A stretch of 64,000 nt of DNA from Gigaspora rosea. Its lineage: Eukaryota > Glomeromycota > Glomeromycetes > Diversisporales > Gigasporaceae. The translations under genes and the position numbers were made by a program. Under the pieces are notes generated by a model that was not told the origin of the DNA, ran no database searches, and saw only the letters and a program-made list of their open reading frames with translations. This document shows positions 37,329 to 48,492 of the stretch, in pieces (positions within the stretch are counted from its first letter, which is position 1; each line of letters starts with the position of its first letter). The stretch spans positions 459,403 through 523,402 of the forward strand of contig QKWP01000038.1 in NCBI GenBank assembly GCA_003550325.1, in the 5' to 3' direction.

Positions 37329-39328
37329 ATGGGCAATGTGAAGGATCACAGTGTAATAATCCTTTCACTTTCCAACATGTTCTTTCCAACAAGTGTATGG
37401 ATTACAATAATATTTACAATTCTCTCTGTATTTCTTTACGATGTGCGTGCCCAAAGTCAACTATATCAACCTTTTTGCGGACCACCTCTAAATATTTTAA
37501 CTCGTTTGATAATGTTTATTCAACTTCATTTTCTTATAACTGTTCCAGAATTCACTGAATTTTGGTGTAGACTCTATGGGGACACGGTTGGAGTATGGAT
37601 GAATGGAGAATACACAATTATTACTTGCGATGCTGAATTAGTGCAACAAATCCTTGGTGGAATCAATTCAAAAAATTTTATTATGTGTATAGGTAATGAT
37701 CATGGATTAAAAGAACTTGGAATGTATCAAAATGCGATTGTTTGGAATAACGACGTTTCAAAATGGACACTTCAAAAACATATATTTCAAGCTTTAAATG
37801 CTCACAATAAAGCTTCTATGATCGCAATAAAGAAAACTCGGCAAGAAATTAATCGTATTAAAATTTCTGCGTTAAAGAACAATGTATTAACTGTCGATAT
37901 TTTAAATGCAATTCGTCATATCACTCTTGCAATCATTCTTGAAGTGTCTCTTGGCATCCAACTTGATTCGAATAAGTCACAATATCTAATTGATTGCATT
38001 CTGGATTACTTTAAAGCTTGGTTATTTTTTTTATTGAAACCACGTTTCATATGGCCTTTATTTCCTTTACAATTTTTTCATCACAGAAAATCTATTTTGA
38101 AATTTCGGGAAGAAATTCAAAACATTGTTTCAATTCTCGATCCGCAATCAACTATATTTTTACGACAACTTCATAAAAATAACTTAGCAGATGAAGTAAT
38201 ACAAAGTATTCTTGAAATGGTCCTTGCAAACACGGATACCATTTCTGTTAGTTTGTATTATACTATACTACTTCTTACAGAAAATAAAAAAATCGTAAAT
38301 CAATTAATGGATTCTTCAGATGATTCATTTTTGGAAGCTGTTTTACAAGAATCTATACGGTTGATGCCTGTAGAACTGATTATTATTAGAAAATCTCTGG
38401 ATGACTGCGAAATTTCAGGAGTCAATATTAAAGCAAGAACAAACATTGTAATTAGTCTTGCTCTTTTGAATCGTCACAAAAATGGTTTGAAAATCCACTT
38501 AAATTCGAGCCACAACGTTTCATACAAAATGAGAGCTCAATTGCTCTTTCTGTACCAATGGGTCATGGACCAATATCATGTGTAGGACAACATATTGCAA
38601 TGGTCGAAATGAAAACTATATTATTTGAGCTTTTTAAAGAATTCATATTTACTAGGATGGATGAGACAAGACCAATCATTGACACAAAAACCAGGTGGGA
38701 TATAGTTCAGCGACCGATTATAAAAGAAGTTCTTAATTTGCTTCCAAGGAAGAAAATTGTTTTTATAGGAGCGCAGAGTGTTGGTAAAACTACTCTGGCA
38801 AATTTTATTAAGAGTCATATGAATGGAATCATGATTACTGAGATAGCAAGAAATTTAATGGAAGAATTAAATTTAAATACGAATACTATGAAGATTCTTA
38901 GAAATGATCCCGATAAAACATTTGAATTTCAAGCAACTACAATTAAGATTCAGTGCGAAAAGGAAGATGAAATTGAGCTCGAATTTGCAATTTTGGATCG
39001 TTGTGCATTTGACTCTATAGTATATGCTCAAAATTTTTGTAAAAAACGATGGAGGGAATTATTAGACATGAAAGAAACAAATAAATGCCTAGAACGTTAC
39101 AGACAGAAAGATAGGTATATAATTTTTTTAATCGAACCACAAAAAGAATGCTTGGAAGCAGATGGGATCCGAACGGCACCAGCAAATTATGAAGAATGGA
39201 TTTCTTTTTCAGATAGTTTTAAAATGGCCCTTAAAGAATTTAATATCGAATTCAATATCATAAATGTTTTAGACATAAATCAACGATACTCTATAGTTAA
39301 AAATGCGTTGTTTGCACATGATACTTAG
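37329..39328 (+). CDS. cytochrome P450 fused in frame to a NadR-like P-loop kinase domain (one frameshift)
   Basis: Segment one (37329-38480) is a class II-type P450: an N-terminal hydrophobic anchor (ATG at 37329, or more likely 37377, MFFPTSVWITIIFTILSV), a C-helix Trp (WTLQK), an I-helix ANTDT (residues 300-304) and the K-helix ExxR (ESIR, 341-344). A lost A in the run 38478-38482 would join this to W-x-E-NPLKFEPQRF and the heme loop MGHGPISCVGQHIA with its Cys ligand. From there one uninterrupted frame runs 38558-39328. The P450 C-terminus leads straight into a P-loop (GAQSVGKTT), then LDRCAFDSIVYA and a C-terminal kinase-like fold resembling AAA_28/NadR-type nucleotide kinases. P450s normally stop about 50-70 residues after the heme Cys, so the extra 190 residues are a real extension. 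Substrates are unknown, and it is probably ER-anchored. No introns. Family calls are from motifs only. Confidence 0.75.
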
Positions 39329-40184
39329 GAATTTATTTATTTGTTCACAATACAGATTTTAAGATTATGGCAAAGGATTTTAAACCAAATTCTGGTTATA
39401 ACCTACCTTTTGTGTTTTGAAAAATTATTTCTTAATAATTTTAATATGACGTTCATAAAAAAATGTACAAATGTATCGTTTAAAGTTTCGATCAATTATT
39501 TTATTTATCTTGTGGATGGATGTTTTTTATTTTCTTTTTTTGTAATAAGACACTTTATGAATAATAATATACAAGTTAAGCCTTACCGGTAAGTATCGTG
39601 AAAATTTTAAATAAAGGGTTTTAAGTAAAGTATGCTTTTAATGTGACTGTTCTAGAGTTTTTAATGTGAGATTTGTATTATTACTTACTGGTGATTTTTT
39701 TATTCATATAGTATTAGTTTTTGTTTTTTTTATTAGAAGCAAATTAATCTCTTTAAGTACCTATATCTTGATAAACAAATATAATTGGTTTATAGAATTA
39801 CAAGCGAAAGTGTGCTCACTACATCACGAAGTTATAAAAAAATAATAAATTCAGATAATTAACCTGGGTTAATTAATCTAAAAAAGCATTGAAAAACGGG
39901 GGCTTCGTTGAACATTGCAATGTATAAAATATCAATATACAATGTACAACATGTTATAGGTATTACGATAACATGTATAGTATAGTATGCCAAAGGAGTA
40001 TAGTAAATAATACTATACTAAATGTGTATATTATTTATTAAAAATTTATACATTAAATATAGATTTTTAAAAACATTATTATACTTTTTGTATAATTTTG
40101 CTAAAAAAATTATACACTTAGTATAATATATAGTAAAAATTTATATTTATATATAGTTACTAGCACTAGTTAAATATAAAGGTT
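39329..40184. other. AT-rich 3' flank
   Basis: Downstream of the fusion gene, AATAAAG at 39610-39616 could serve as a polyadenylation signal. 39960-40160 is a run of near-palindromic 'TATAGTATAGTA / TATACTATA' simple sequence. The open frame at 39341-39592 has no coding signature. Confidence 0.4.
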
Positions 40185-40330
40185 TGCGGAGGTAATACAA
40201 ACTCCTGGAGAGGGAAATAGCCAATCGGAGAGTGCAAATTTTGACTAAGAATCCAAACACGTGTAAAAGAAGAAAAAAGCGAAAATATGCAAAAACAAAT
40301 GTTTAAATCGATCTTGGTACAAATTCTTCT
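40185..40330. repeat. dispersed repeat, copy 1 (partner 61189-61345)
   Basis: 'GGTAATACAAACTCCTGGAG', 'AGCCAATCGGAGAGTGCAAA' and 'AATGTTTAAATCGATCTTGG' occur in the same order at 61189-61345, where an extra 20 or so bases are present in the middle. Ends were not defined. Confidence 0.6.
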
Positions 40331-41004
40331 CTTTCATCTTTGACAATCAGTGATCATTTCATCAACTTAATAAAATCCGGCGAATAGATATGAAAATTCG
40401 AATCGACCACCAATATTTGTGTCTAAAAATCAGGGATACCTATCGTTTATTATGGCATTTGTAACTGCAGCTATCCATATAGCCGCACTAGTGCCGCACT
40501 TAGTCTCGCTAAAATTTTAAACATATTCTCACGTCCAAAAACACACAACAACAACAAAAAAAGTTACAAGGATTAAAATCACATCGATATATCTATATTA
40601 TTTACGCATATACGTATGAATTCTTACGTGAAATGCATTCGTTCCTGTATGTATACAATTATCTCATTCGTGTCAATGTGAGCCCCATTTTGATTTTCGT
40701 ATTTGACTATTTAAAATAACAATTCTTCTTTTTAAGCTCTTACCTAGATTCAGCTATCATCAGTTTCGGACGTTTCGGAAGTTTCGGTTTCGCCCAGCTT
40801 CGAAGGGTTTCGCCAATTTCGGAGGCTACGATTTGTGATCTCCGGCGAAACTAGTTTCGGAAGTTACGGCCGGTCAAAACACTGGTTTATAATCAAATTT
40901 TGTGAAATCATGTGACTGCGCCTCGATTTATGAGTATGTAATATATGTAATACAAGGAACATTGTGAAACTTAATTATGCAATTTGTTTAATTAAAAAAC
41001 GACA
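40331..41004. other. spacer with one hAT-like end
   Basis: 40755-40886 carries clustered 'TTTCGGA.GTTTCGG' motifs and finishes 'CCGGTCAAAACACTGG', which read inversely is a CAGTGTTTTGACC hAT-type terminus. No left partner was found upstream, so it may be a truncated element. No gene is seen. Confidence 0.4.
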
Positions 41005-41075
41005 GGGTGAAACCCGCGATGGGAACCCACGAAATTAAATTGGTTACATTATTGATGCAGATCACTATCTAAAAT

Positions 41076-43579
41076 GGGTGATGGACTAGGAAAACCCGCC
41101 TTTGAAGGGGGGTTTCCATTTTGAGAAAATGGCGATTATAGTTTGTGTTACCTAAATTTCTGTTGATTTTTTCCCCTGAATTTTTGATTTATTTTTAGAC
41201 ATCCAATCATTTGATATCACGTGTTTATTTGTTAACTTCTAGACATCCAATCATTTAATAAATAATTTGATCACGTGTTTATTCGTTATACTACTATACT
41301 ATCGCTATGTCTTTAAATGAAAATAAAGAAAATACATTTGTTCCATCACATATTTCTTTAGAGCAACTAGATTTAAGTGAATATGAAGATAACGAGTTAG
41401 TACAAGAAGTTGCACAAGATTTATGGAAATTTTTTCAATCCAAAAACTGTGAATGCCGAATGAGAAATACTTTTCAATGTTTTGAAAAAGTTGGATTTAA
41501 GCGATTTTTTGAACGACATATGCAATTTCGTAGCTTAGATAAAAAAGAACTAGATTTAATTTTAATGGGTCAGCTTATGGCTTTCGAATATAATCAAACA
41601 AATGAAGATGCTAAACAGAAGTTTAATTATCAATTTAATAATGATATTAAACTCTGTAAAAATACATACCTTAAATTAATTGGAGTTGGAAAAGATTATC
41701 TTGCTCAAATTAATAAAAGTTTAAAAACAAAAGGGTTAGTTGAACGATTACACGGCAATACAAAGCGAATTCCTAATACAAAAAACCGTACAAAAATGAT
41801 CAGACTGTATCAAATTTGGTTTTTACATTTATTAGTAATTATGCTAATGTTCATGGGTATCCGTCACCAGGTCGAAATTTACAATATGATACAAAGTCAA
41901 TAATTTACTTGCCAACTAATGAAGATTATACTAAAGTATATAATAATTTTATCGAATGTCTTAATATTTTTCCTGAAAAGCCATTCGATAAAATTAGTTA
42001 TAAAAGTTTTGTTCGCATTTGGAAAGAGTTATTACCACATATTAAATTTATGACGCCCGGTACAGATTTATGCGAAACTTGTGAAACTTTAAAGGCTGAA
42101 ATTAGAAGTGCAAATTATAATGAGAAAAAAGAATTAATTCAAAAAAGGTTAGATGATAATAAACAAAAAGCAGAAATCGAACGAGAATACTATCGTAATA
42201 ATATTTTAACAAGTACGATATTACCTGATACAATGCATATATGTTACGATTGGGCACAAAATGTTCCTGTGCCTTATTCTCCTCAACAAATCGGTACAAC
42301 ATATTTTAAATCTGCACTTCAGGCTCATATTTTTGGTATTTGTAATACTGGACAAAATCCAGCTCAACAATTAAATTATATAATTGCTGAGAATGAATTT
42401 CCTCAAGGAACGGGTAAAGGAGCAAATACAACAATTAATCTTGTTTATAATGGATTGCGACGATTTCATAATAATGAAAAACATTTAAAAGTAACTTGTG
42501 ATAATTGCTCTGCACAAAATAAAAATAATCTCTAATTATACTTTTGGTGTTGGCTTATATTAGTTGGCATGTATGATACGGTTGAGGTAAATTTTATGGT
42601 AACTGGACATACGAAATTTATATACGATGGATATTTTGGTAATATTAAAACACTTTTTCGAAAAACAGTTATTAACACAGTAGACGATGTTCAAAAAGTA
42701 GTTAATAAGTCAACAAAAAATGGTACCAATAATGGAATATGTTATAATAACGGTAAAGAATGGGCATATTACGATTTTGCTAAATTTTTAAAACCACATT
42801 TTAAAGAGCTACCCGGGATTTTAAAGTATAATCATTTTTTATTTACTTCCAAAGATCCGGGAAAAGTATTATGTCAAACTGAAGCATATGGTACATATAG
42901 CACATTTTTTATTCTAAAAAATAGATTCAACGTTAATGAAGTTCTTGATAAAATTCCTTTAAAATCTTTATTAAAAGAACGTCAAGAATATCTTTACCAT
43001 GAAATAAGAAAATACGTAGATATAAAATTTCAAGAGATAACTTGTCCAAAGCCATCGTGGCTTAAATAAATAACTTTTATTTATTTGGGAAAAATCTAAA
43101 AGCTTGAATAAATAAAAAATTTTTTTATTAAATAAAATTTTAAGGTTAGCATTAAATATAATATAACTTAATATATCATTACGTATAAATTAATTACCGT
43201 TATCATATTTTTTCAATAAACCAGCAATAAAAATTATTCTTATTTATATATGGTATAATATAAAAGTATCGTTCAAAACTAAAACCCGCCTTTATTCTTG
43301 TTTTTGTAGCTGAAAAGTGGAAATTTTTTTTTATATCGCAATTTATTGATGATCTAATTTGTCACTTTTGATTGGATGATCTTTGATCGTGAATCTATTT
43401 TTAGAATATGAAATTTTCGAAGAATTTTTTTTTTCAAATTAAAAAATCTCGATAATTTATTATATCAACATAGGTTAAAAAGTGAAATATATACAGAAAA
43501 AAACCGGCACTTTAATTTGAATCAAAAATCTCAAAATTGATAAAAAGTGTCAAAGGCGGGTTTTCCTAGTCCATCACCC
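41076..43579 (+). mobile_element. 2.5-kb DNA transposon with 30-bp perfect inverted ends and unusual DDE transposase
   Basis: The ends begin GGGTGATGGACTAGGAAAAC and continue CCCGCCTTTGA, identical in inverse at both sides over 30 bp. AAAT occurs on both flanks (41072-41075 and 43580-43583), suggesting a 4-bp duplication. An extra 'AAACCCGCCTTTA' motif lies subterminally at about 43280. The single gene inside (41307-43069) fills most of the element. Identity of the termini and only two lesions in the gene indicate recent activity. The termini do not match the hAT, Tc1/mariner or Harbinger ends found elsewhere in the window. Confidence 0.85.
41307..43069 (+). pseudogene. DDE-type transposase of the 2.5-kb element (one frameshift, one stop)
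   Basis: The start ATG at 41307 (MSLNENKENTF) lies 230 bp inside the element. About 160 residues with a Cys cluster (CECR...C) are followed by a one-base shift in the A-run near 41790. The frame then continues as FISNYANVHGYPSPGRN. The later part has a likely zinc-binding C-x2-C (DLCETC), a CYDWAQN Asp motif, a K-G-A-N-T-T-I segment, a CDNCSAQNKNN motif and, after one TAA (42533-42535), GHTKF...DGYFGNIK. From memory this Asp..DNC-(G/A)-QNKN..GHTKF order defines a widespread but poorly characterised transposase-like family (annotated as DUF7869-like in some databases). Full length would be about 587 residues. It presumably excises and reinserts this element. Confidence 0.75.
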
Positions 43580-43583
43580 AAAT

Positions 43584-43872
43584 AGGGGATGGCTAGAGCC
43601 AGGTACATCACGAGATTACCCGATTTTTCCGATTTTTAATTAGGGTTAGGGTTAGGGTTGGGTTAGGGTTGGGTTAGGGTTAGGTTAGGAGGTGGTTTTT
43701 ATATAGTAAAATCGCATTTCCGACACTTTTACTTAGTCAAACAAGACGGTTTGGATAGCCATTTTTTATATATTTCGTGTTTTTGTCTTTGCCGTCTCGC
43801 TTTGTTTTGTTCGGACTGATCCGGGTTATATATCGGGTAATTTCGTGATGTACCTGGCTTTAGCCTACTCCC
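43584..43872. mobile_element. MITE with AGCCAGGTACATCACGA ends and telomere-like core, copy 2
   Basis: Left 'AGCCAGGTACATCACGAGAT' and inverted right 'AGCCAGGTACATCACGAAAT' bracket a (TTAGGG/TTGGG)n-like tract at 43638-43692. It shares internal sequence with the copy at 33375-33632, in opposite orientation. The duplicated target TAAAAT is seen once the 2.5-kb transposon is removed. Confidence 0.7.
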
Positions 43873-44035
43873 TAAAATAGTAACTAACCTATCACCTGCA
43901 TCAACAACGCTGTTGTGAATTTCACCCTTTCATACTACAGTATTAAAAATATGTAAAAATCCACTTCACATTTTTCATTTCAATTTTTTACTTTTCTTTT
44001 TTTTTTTTTTACATTAAATTCTTAATATTATTAAA

Positions 44036-45890
44036 ATGATTACATTATTACCAGACGAATGCCTTTTAGAAATATTTAACAATTTTCGTACCAATTATAG
44101 AACTTTATTTTCATGCCTACTTGTAAGCCACCACTGGTGTAAAATTATCGTACCAATATTATGGAGGGAACTGACAAAATATGTTGACGACTTAAGACTT
44201 ATAAGAATGTATCTTTCAGAATTAAACACTGAAGAACAAACTTTATTACTTCCTTATAAAATCGCACTTCCAAATTATCAAAAACCATTATTTGAATATT
44301 CAAGTTTTGCCACTTATCTTGATTTTTATTTGGCATATCGAAATACGAATGGTGTTAAAAATTGGCTTTTTAAAGAAGGAAATGAAGATTATTCGGTTCT
44401 TTATTTTTGCAAATGTCATGATAATTATAATTATTTTGATGATTATAGTTATCGTGATTATAATTTTAATATAGATTTTATTGAGCAAGTAAATGTCATT
44501 AAATGTTCATTAGTTATCAATGTTTTTACGAACAAGCAAGAAACTTAAACATTTAAGCATTGATGAACCTGTTTATAATAATATATTATTTGAAAGATTT
44601 CTTAAAAATACCACTATTATCTCTTTAAAATTTAATATTAAAACTTTTGAAGCTACCAAATTATTATCAGAGATTCTTTATAAAAACTTCAAACCGACTT
44701 CTTTAGATATTTCTAATAGTAGACTTGGTTTTAAGGAATTGGATCCATTAATTAAAACCCTTTACAAGAACACTACACTAATTTCTTTAAATCTTAATTA
44801 CAATTCACTTTGTTCTGAAGGTGGGAAGGCATTAGCAGAGGCACTCGGAGATAACACTACGCTGAATTCTTTATTTATTCATTGTAATAATCTCGGTCTT
44901 GAAGGAGTGAAAGCATTAGCAAGGACACTTTGTAAAAACATCACTCTAACTTCTCTAGATATTGGATCTAATATGATTGATTTTGAAAGCATGAAGGAAT
45001 TATCAAAGGCTCTTTGTGTAAATACCACTTTAACTTTTTTAGATCTTTCTTATAATCCTCTTTGCCCTAAATCTGGAAAAGTGTTAGCAGATGCTCTTTG
45101 CAAGAACACCACACTGTCTTCTCTATCTATTTCTGATAATAAACTTGGTTCAGAGGGCATAGAAGCATTATCAGAAAGCCTTTGTACAAATATCGCCTTA
45201 AATTCTCTAAACCTTGGCCATAATTAAATTGGGCTTGCAGGAATAAAAGCATTATCAGAGGCACTCTGCAAAAACACCACTTTAACTTCCTTAAATCTTT
45301 CAGGTAATCAACTTGGTTTTAAAGAATGGGAAATATTAATAGGAGTTCTTTGTAAGAACACTACTTTAACATCCTTGAATCTTTCAACAAATAAACTTAA
45401 TTTTGGGAAAGATGAAAAATTAATAGAAACATTTTGCAAGAACACTACTCTAATTTCTTTATGTCTTGATTGGAATTTACTTGGTCCTGAAGAAGGAAAG
45501 GCAATAGCAAAGTTTCTTTGCAAGAATAATACTCTAACTTCTTTATCTATTCATGGTAATAAATTTGGTTCTGAGGGTATTGAAGCAATAGCAAAGGCTC
45601 TTTGTAAAAATAGAGGTTTAACTACCTTAGAACTTGGAGATAATCAAATTAGCTTTGAAGGAATAAAAGCACTATCAGAAGCCCTTTATGTAAACACTAC
45701 TTTGACTTCTTTATCTATCAGATACAATCGACTTGATATTGAAGGGGGAAGAGCATTATCGGAAGCTCTTTATGTAAACACTACATTAACTTCTTTAGAT
45801 ATCTTTGATTATAGACTTAACTCTAAAGAATTAAAAACATTTATAGAGAGAGTTCGTATGAACAATCATTTAATTTCTTTGGAATATTAA
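44036..45890 (+). pseudogene. F-box / ribonuclease-inhibitor-type LRR protein (frameshift and one stop)
   Basis: The N-terminal frame 44036-44548 begins MITLLPDECLLEIF and continues LLVSHHWCKIIVPILW, a typical F-box (Skp1-binding) motif. Near 44515-44550 the frame has to shift before LKHLSIDEP. The C-terminal part, from about 44520 to 45890, is one frame broken only by TAA at 45225-45227. It consists of about a dozen 28-residue LRR_RI units of the form LG-EG-KAL-EALCKNTTLTSLNL-N. F-box/LRR proteins select substrates for SCF ubiquitin ligases, and such families are expanded in Glomeromycotina as I recall. The start lies 107 bp after the nested MITE stack. The leader (CTTCACATTTTTCATTTC) is shared with the relic at 48351. 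It is a recent pseudogene or carries sequencing errors. Confidence 0.7.
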
Positions 45891-46512
45891 TTTAAACTCG
45901 GTTTAGAAATTTGAAGAAGATGAAATCTTATTGTGCAAACAATATTTAAATAACTCATTAGGTTCTCAAAGCGAAAATTTAGCAAAGGTTCCCTATGAAA
46001 ATATTGTGTCTTTTCTAAATTAGCAACAAAAAAAAAAAAAAGAGATTTCGTTTAAATACAAAAGAACTTGTTCATTTAATCTCAAAGCTTCATTAACGTT
46101 TATGAACTTGCATATAAATTTTATAATAACATTAGATTACTTAATTGATAAAATAAAAATTAGAAACTTTTAAAATCAAATTATGTATTATATTTTATAA
46201 TGAATTTAAATCTTATTGGTTTTTATTAATGTGATGTCACTCATCATTGACTTTCATAGTTTAATATGATACTGATCACGAAATGACATGTGCCAGAATT
46301 TTGGATAGAAAATGATAACTTCAAATAAAATATGCCACAAAGATTTAAAACAATTTACTGCTCTTTTATTCCTAAAGATTCTTTAGTTTCAAATAAGAAA
46401 TTACTTTCATTTAATGTTATGACCAGCATATGAATGTTTAACTAGCATTTATATCAAAAATTACCTAATGTGTACGCAGTTGAATGCCAGAAATATATTA
46501 TGTAACGCCTAG
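45891..46512. other. 3' flank of the F-box/LRR gene
   Basis: AT-rich sequence without further genes. AATAAAA at 46149-46155 could be a polyadenylation signal. No repeat structure noticed. Confidence 0.4.
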
Positions 46513-46844
46513 GTAATTGTTAGGGATGTTAACAGTCCGGTCCGGTTCAGTGGTCTAACACCTAATAAAATTTGGCTGAATGATGTTTCGGCCGATTCGA
46601 TTAAGTTTATAATAAGATCAGGTGACTAAATATCTTACAATAAGACTAAATATCGTAAATCGTAAAATTTCAATTCCGCCAAACGAAACCTTTATTCATT
46701 TCTAATTATTTTCAACGAAAATTTGGGTTTGAAAATTGAATTAAGTTTCAATTCCTATTCTTTGTCAAGATCCATTTTCGTTCAAACGAAGCCTTTATTC
46801 ATTTCTAATTATTTTTCGTTTCTTGTCGATAGTGATACAAATCG

Positions 46845-47235
46845 ATGAAAATTTTTCAATCGATTAGTTGATAGATCATTTTATCCAACTAATCGATTAA
46901 TCGATTTTATTCAACTAATCGATTAGTTGGCGATTAATCGACTAATCGATTAATCGATTAGTTGACTAATCGACTGACCAATCGATTAATTGAATAAATA
47001 ATAAATGAAAACTTGGTAAAATACACGTAAGGTAGCCTGAAAACAGCCGGGTTGACATTCTTATATGATCAGTTGATTAAACGACCAATTGACTAATCGA
47101 TTAATTAGTCGATTAATCAATTAGTTGGCCAATCGATTAATCGATTAGTCGACTAATCGATTAATCGACTAAGTTGGGTCTGTAAAATTCAAATCGATTA
47201 GTTGTCCTTTACAACTAATCGATTAATTCGATTTT
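46845..47235. repeat. self-complementary CGATTAATCGATTAGT simple repeat
   Basis: Dozens of 'AATCGATTA' and 'GTCGACTAATCG' words, each nearly its own reverse complement, are packed in two blocks separated by about 90 bp of other sequence (46985-47060). Many alternative hairpins are possible. Confidence 0.75.
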
Positions 47236-47259
47236 CGATTTGTATCACTACTTGTCGAA

Positions 47260-47690
47260 GACGACAAATTCGTTTTAAAAAAATTGAATTAAATTTCAAT
47301 TCCTATATCCATTTTCGTTCAAACGAAGCCTTTATTCACTTCTAACTATTTTCTTTTCATGTCGACGATGAAAAATTCGTTTTTAAAAATTGAATTAAAT
47401 TTCAATTCCTATTCTTTGGCAAGATTCATTTTCGTTCAAACGGTGTCTTTATTCATTTCTAATTATTTTTCGTTTCATGTCGAAGATGAAAATTTAGTTT
47501 TTAAAAAATTGTATAAAACGTCAATTCCTATTCTTTGACAAGATCCATATTCGTTCAAACGAAGGCATTTATTCATTCTTAATTATTATTCGTTTCTTGT
47601 CGAAAACGAAAAATTCGTTTTTAAAAAATTAAACTAAATTTTGATTCCAATTCTTTGGCAAGATCCATTTTCATTCAAACGAAGGCATTT
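47260..47690. repeat. tandem repeat, period about 118 bp, four copies
   Basis: Units run 'GTCGAAGACGAAAAATTCGT ... AATTTCAATTCCTATTCTTT ... GATCCATTTTCGTTCAAACG ... TTTATTCATTTCTAATTATT'. A partial earlier unit is visible at 46680-46830, before the simple repeat, so the simple repeat may have expanded within this array. Confidence 0.65.
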
Positions 47691-48350
47691 ATATTTTTAA
47701 AGAATTTGGGATATCTCAATTCATGATCATATTTAACTTTTTTAATAGTTAGAGTAATATATTTGTTATAAAAGTCTAATTTATATTCGATTCCTTTTTT
47801 ACATTTCTTGTTAAGGTTTTTTGGTTGACAAACTAAGCCCACCAATTATGTTGGACAAGCATTCGAACGAAAATTTAAAATCATTGACATTATTGTATGA
47901 CAATCGTAAAATGATCATTATGATGCTTTTATTAATTATTTTATTATACCGAATCAATAACTTTTCGAATTCGGCCGAAACATCATTCGGTCAATTTTTA
48001 TCAGATGTTCCAAGAATTATGAAAATAGCAGTAAAAAAATTGCTGATGACTGAATCGATAAGTTATCGAGTCGGAATCAATAAGTAACCGACTCGACCGA
48101 ACTCAGAAACTTATCTATTCGGTCATCGCCAATTTTTTCAGTTGTTCCAGAATTTATGAAAACAGATGTAAGACTTTGTTAGTTCAGACCAGTCCAGACT
48201 GGTCCGGTCCTATGACGGACTGAATCTATTGGTTCAAGACTGGACTGGATAACATCTCTAGTAATTGTATATAAGAAGTGTGCAAATTTCTCCGCTTCAC
48301 ATTTTTCATTTCTTTTTTATTTATTTTTATATTAAATTCATCTTACTAAA

Positions 48351-48492
48351 ATGCTATCGCTCGAATATATTTTAGAAATATTAATAATTTCTGATCTAGT
48401 TGTGAAAAATTGGTTTCATGTCTTTTTTCAAACAATCATTGGTGTAGAATCATTATATCTATATTATGGTGCGAAAAACAAACCATATTACA
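48351..48492 (+). pseudogene. F-box gene relic truncated by a hAT insertion
   Basis: After a leader 'CTTCACATTTTTCATTTC' shared with the F-box gene at 44036, the frame opens MLSLEYILEILI. Its other frame shows NHWCRIIISILW, the counterpart of SHHWCKIIVPILW in the F-box of 44036. Indels have scrambled the frame, and the hAT at 48493 cuts it off after about 140 bp. The hAT 46521-48260 ends about 90 bp upstream, so the relic is sandwiched between two transposons. Confidence 0.6.

Larger units (their letters stand above)
41005..43928. mobile_element. MITE (GGGTGAAACCCGC ends) split by two nested insertions
   Basis: The left part (41005-41075) and right part (43879-43928) rejoin to match the intact 133-bp copy at 33137-33269 across '...ATCACTATCTAAAAT|AGTAACTAACC...'. 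The first insertion was the telomere-core MITE 43584-43872, which duplicated TAAAAT (41070-41075, 43873-43878). The second was the 2.5-kb transposon 41076-43579. Order of events is deduced from these joints. Confidence 0.7.
46521..48260. mobile_element. hAT non-autonomous element, 1.7 kb, perfect 8-bp duplication
   Basis: The ends TAGGGATGTTAACAGTCC and inverse of TAGAGATGTTATCCAGTCC are flanked by GTAATTGT (46513-46520 and 48261-48268). Subterminal 'GGTCCGGT'/'CCAGTCC' repeats are present at both ends. Inside are a (CGATTAAT/ATCGATTAGT) palindromic simple repeat at 46845-47235 and a tandem repeat of about 118 bp at 47260-47690. The open frame 47821-48087 starts at TTG and has no domain. No transposase. 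Confidence 0.8.

Noticed and set aside
40755-40886. complete hAT element ending CCGGTCAAAACACTGG
   Set aside because: Only one terminus and its subterminal GTTTCGG repeats were found. No left end or duplication, so it is reported as an isolated end.
42533-42535. TAA in the transposase, and TGA at 32541, as programmed readthrough
   Set aside because: No readthrough context is recognisable and neighbouring genes have similar random lesions, so mutation or sequencing error is the simpler reading.
44292-44488. overlapping open frames on both strands within the F-box gene
   Set aside because: They are low-complexity shadows (Ile/Met runs) of the real frame 44036-44548.
47821-48087. 88-codon open frame inside the 1.7-kb hAT
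   Set aside because: It starts at TTG, overlaps transposon sequence that includes subterminal repeats, and has no recognisable motif.
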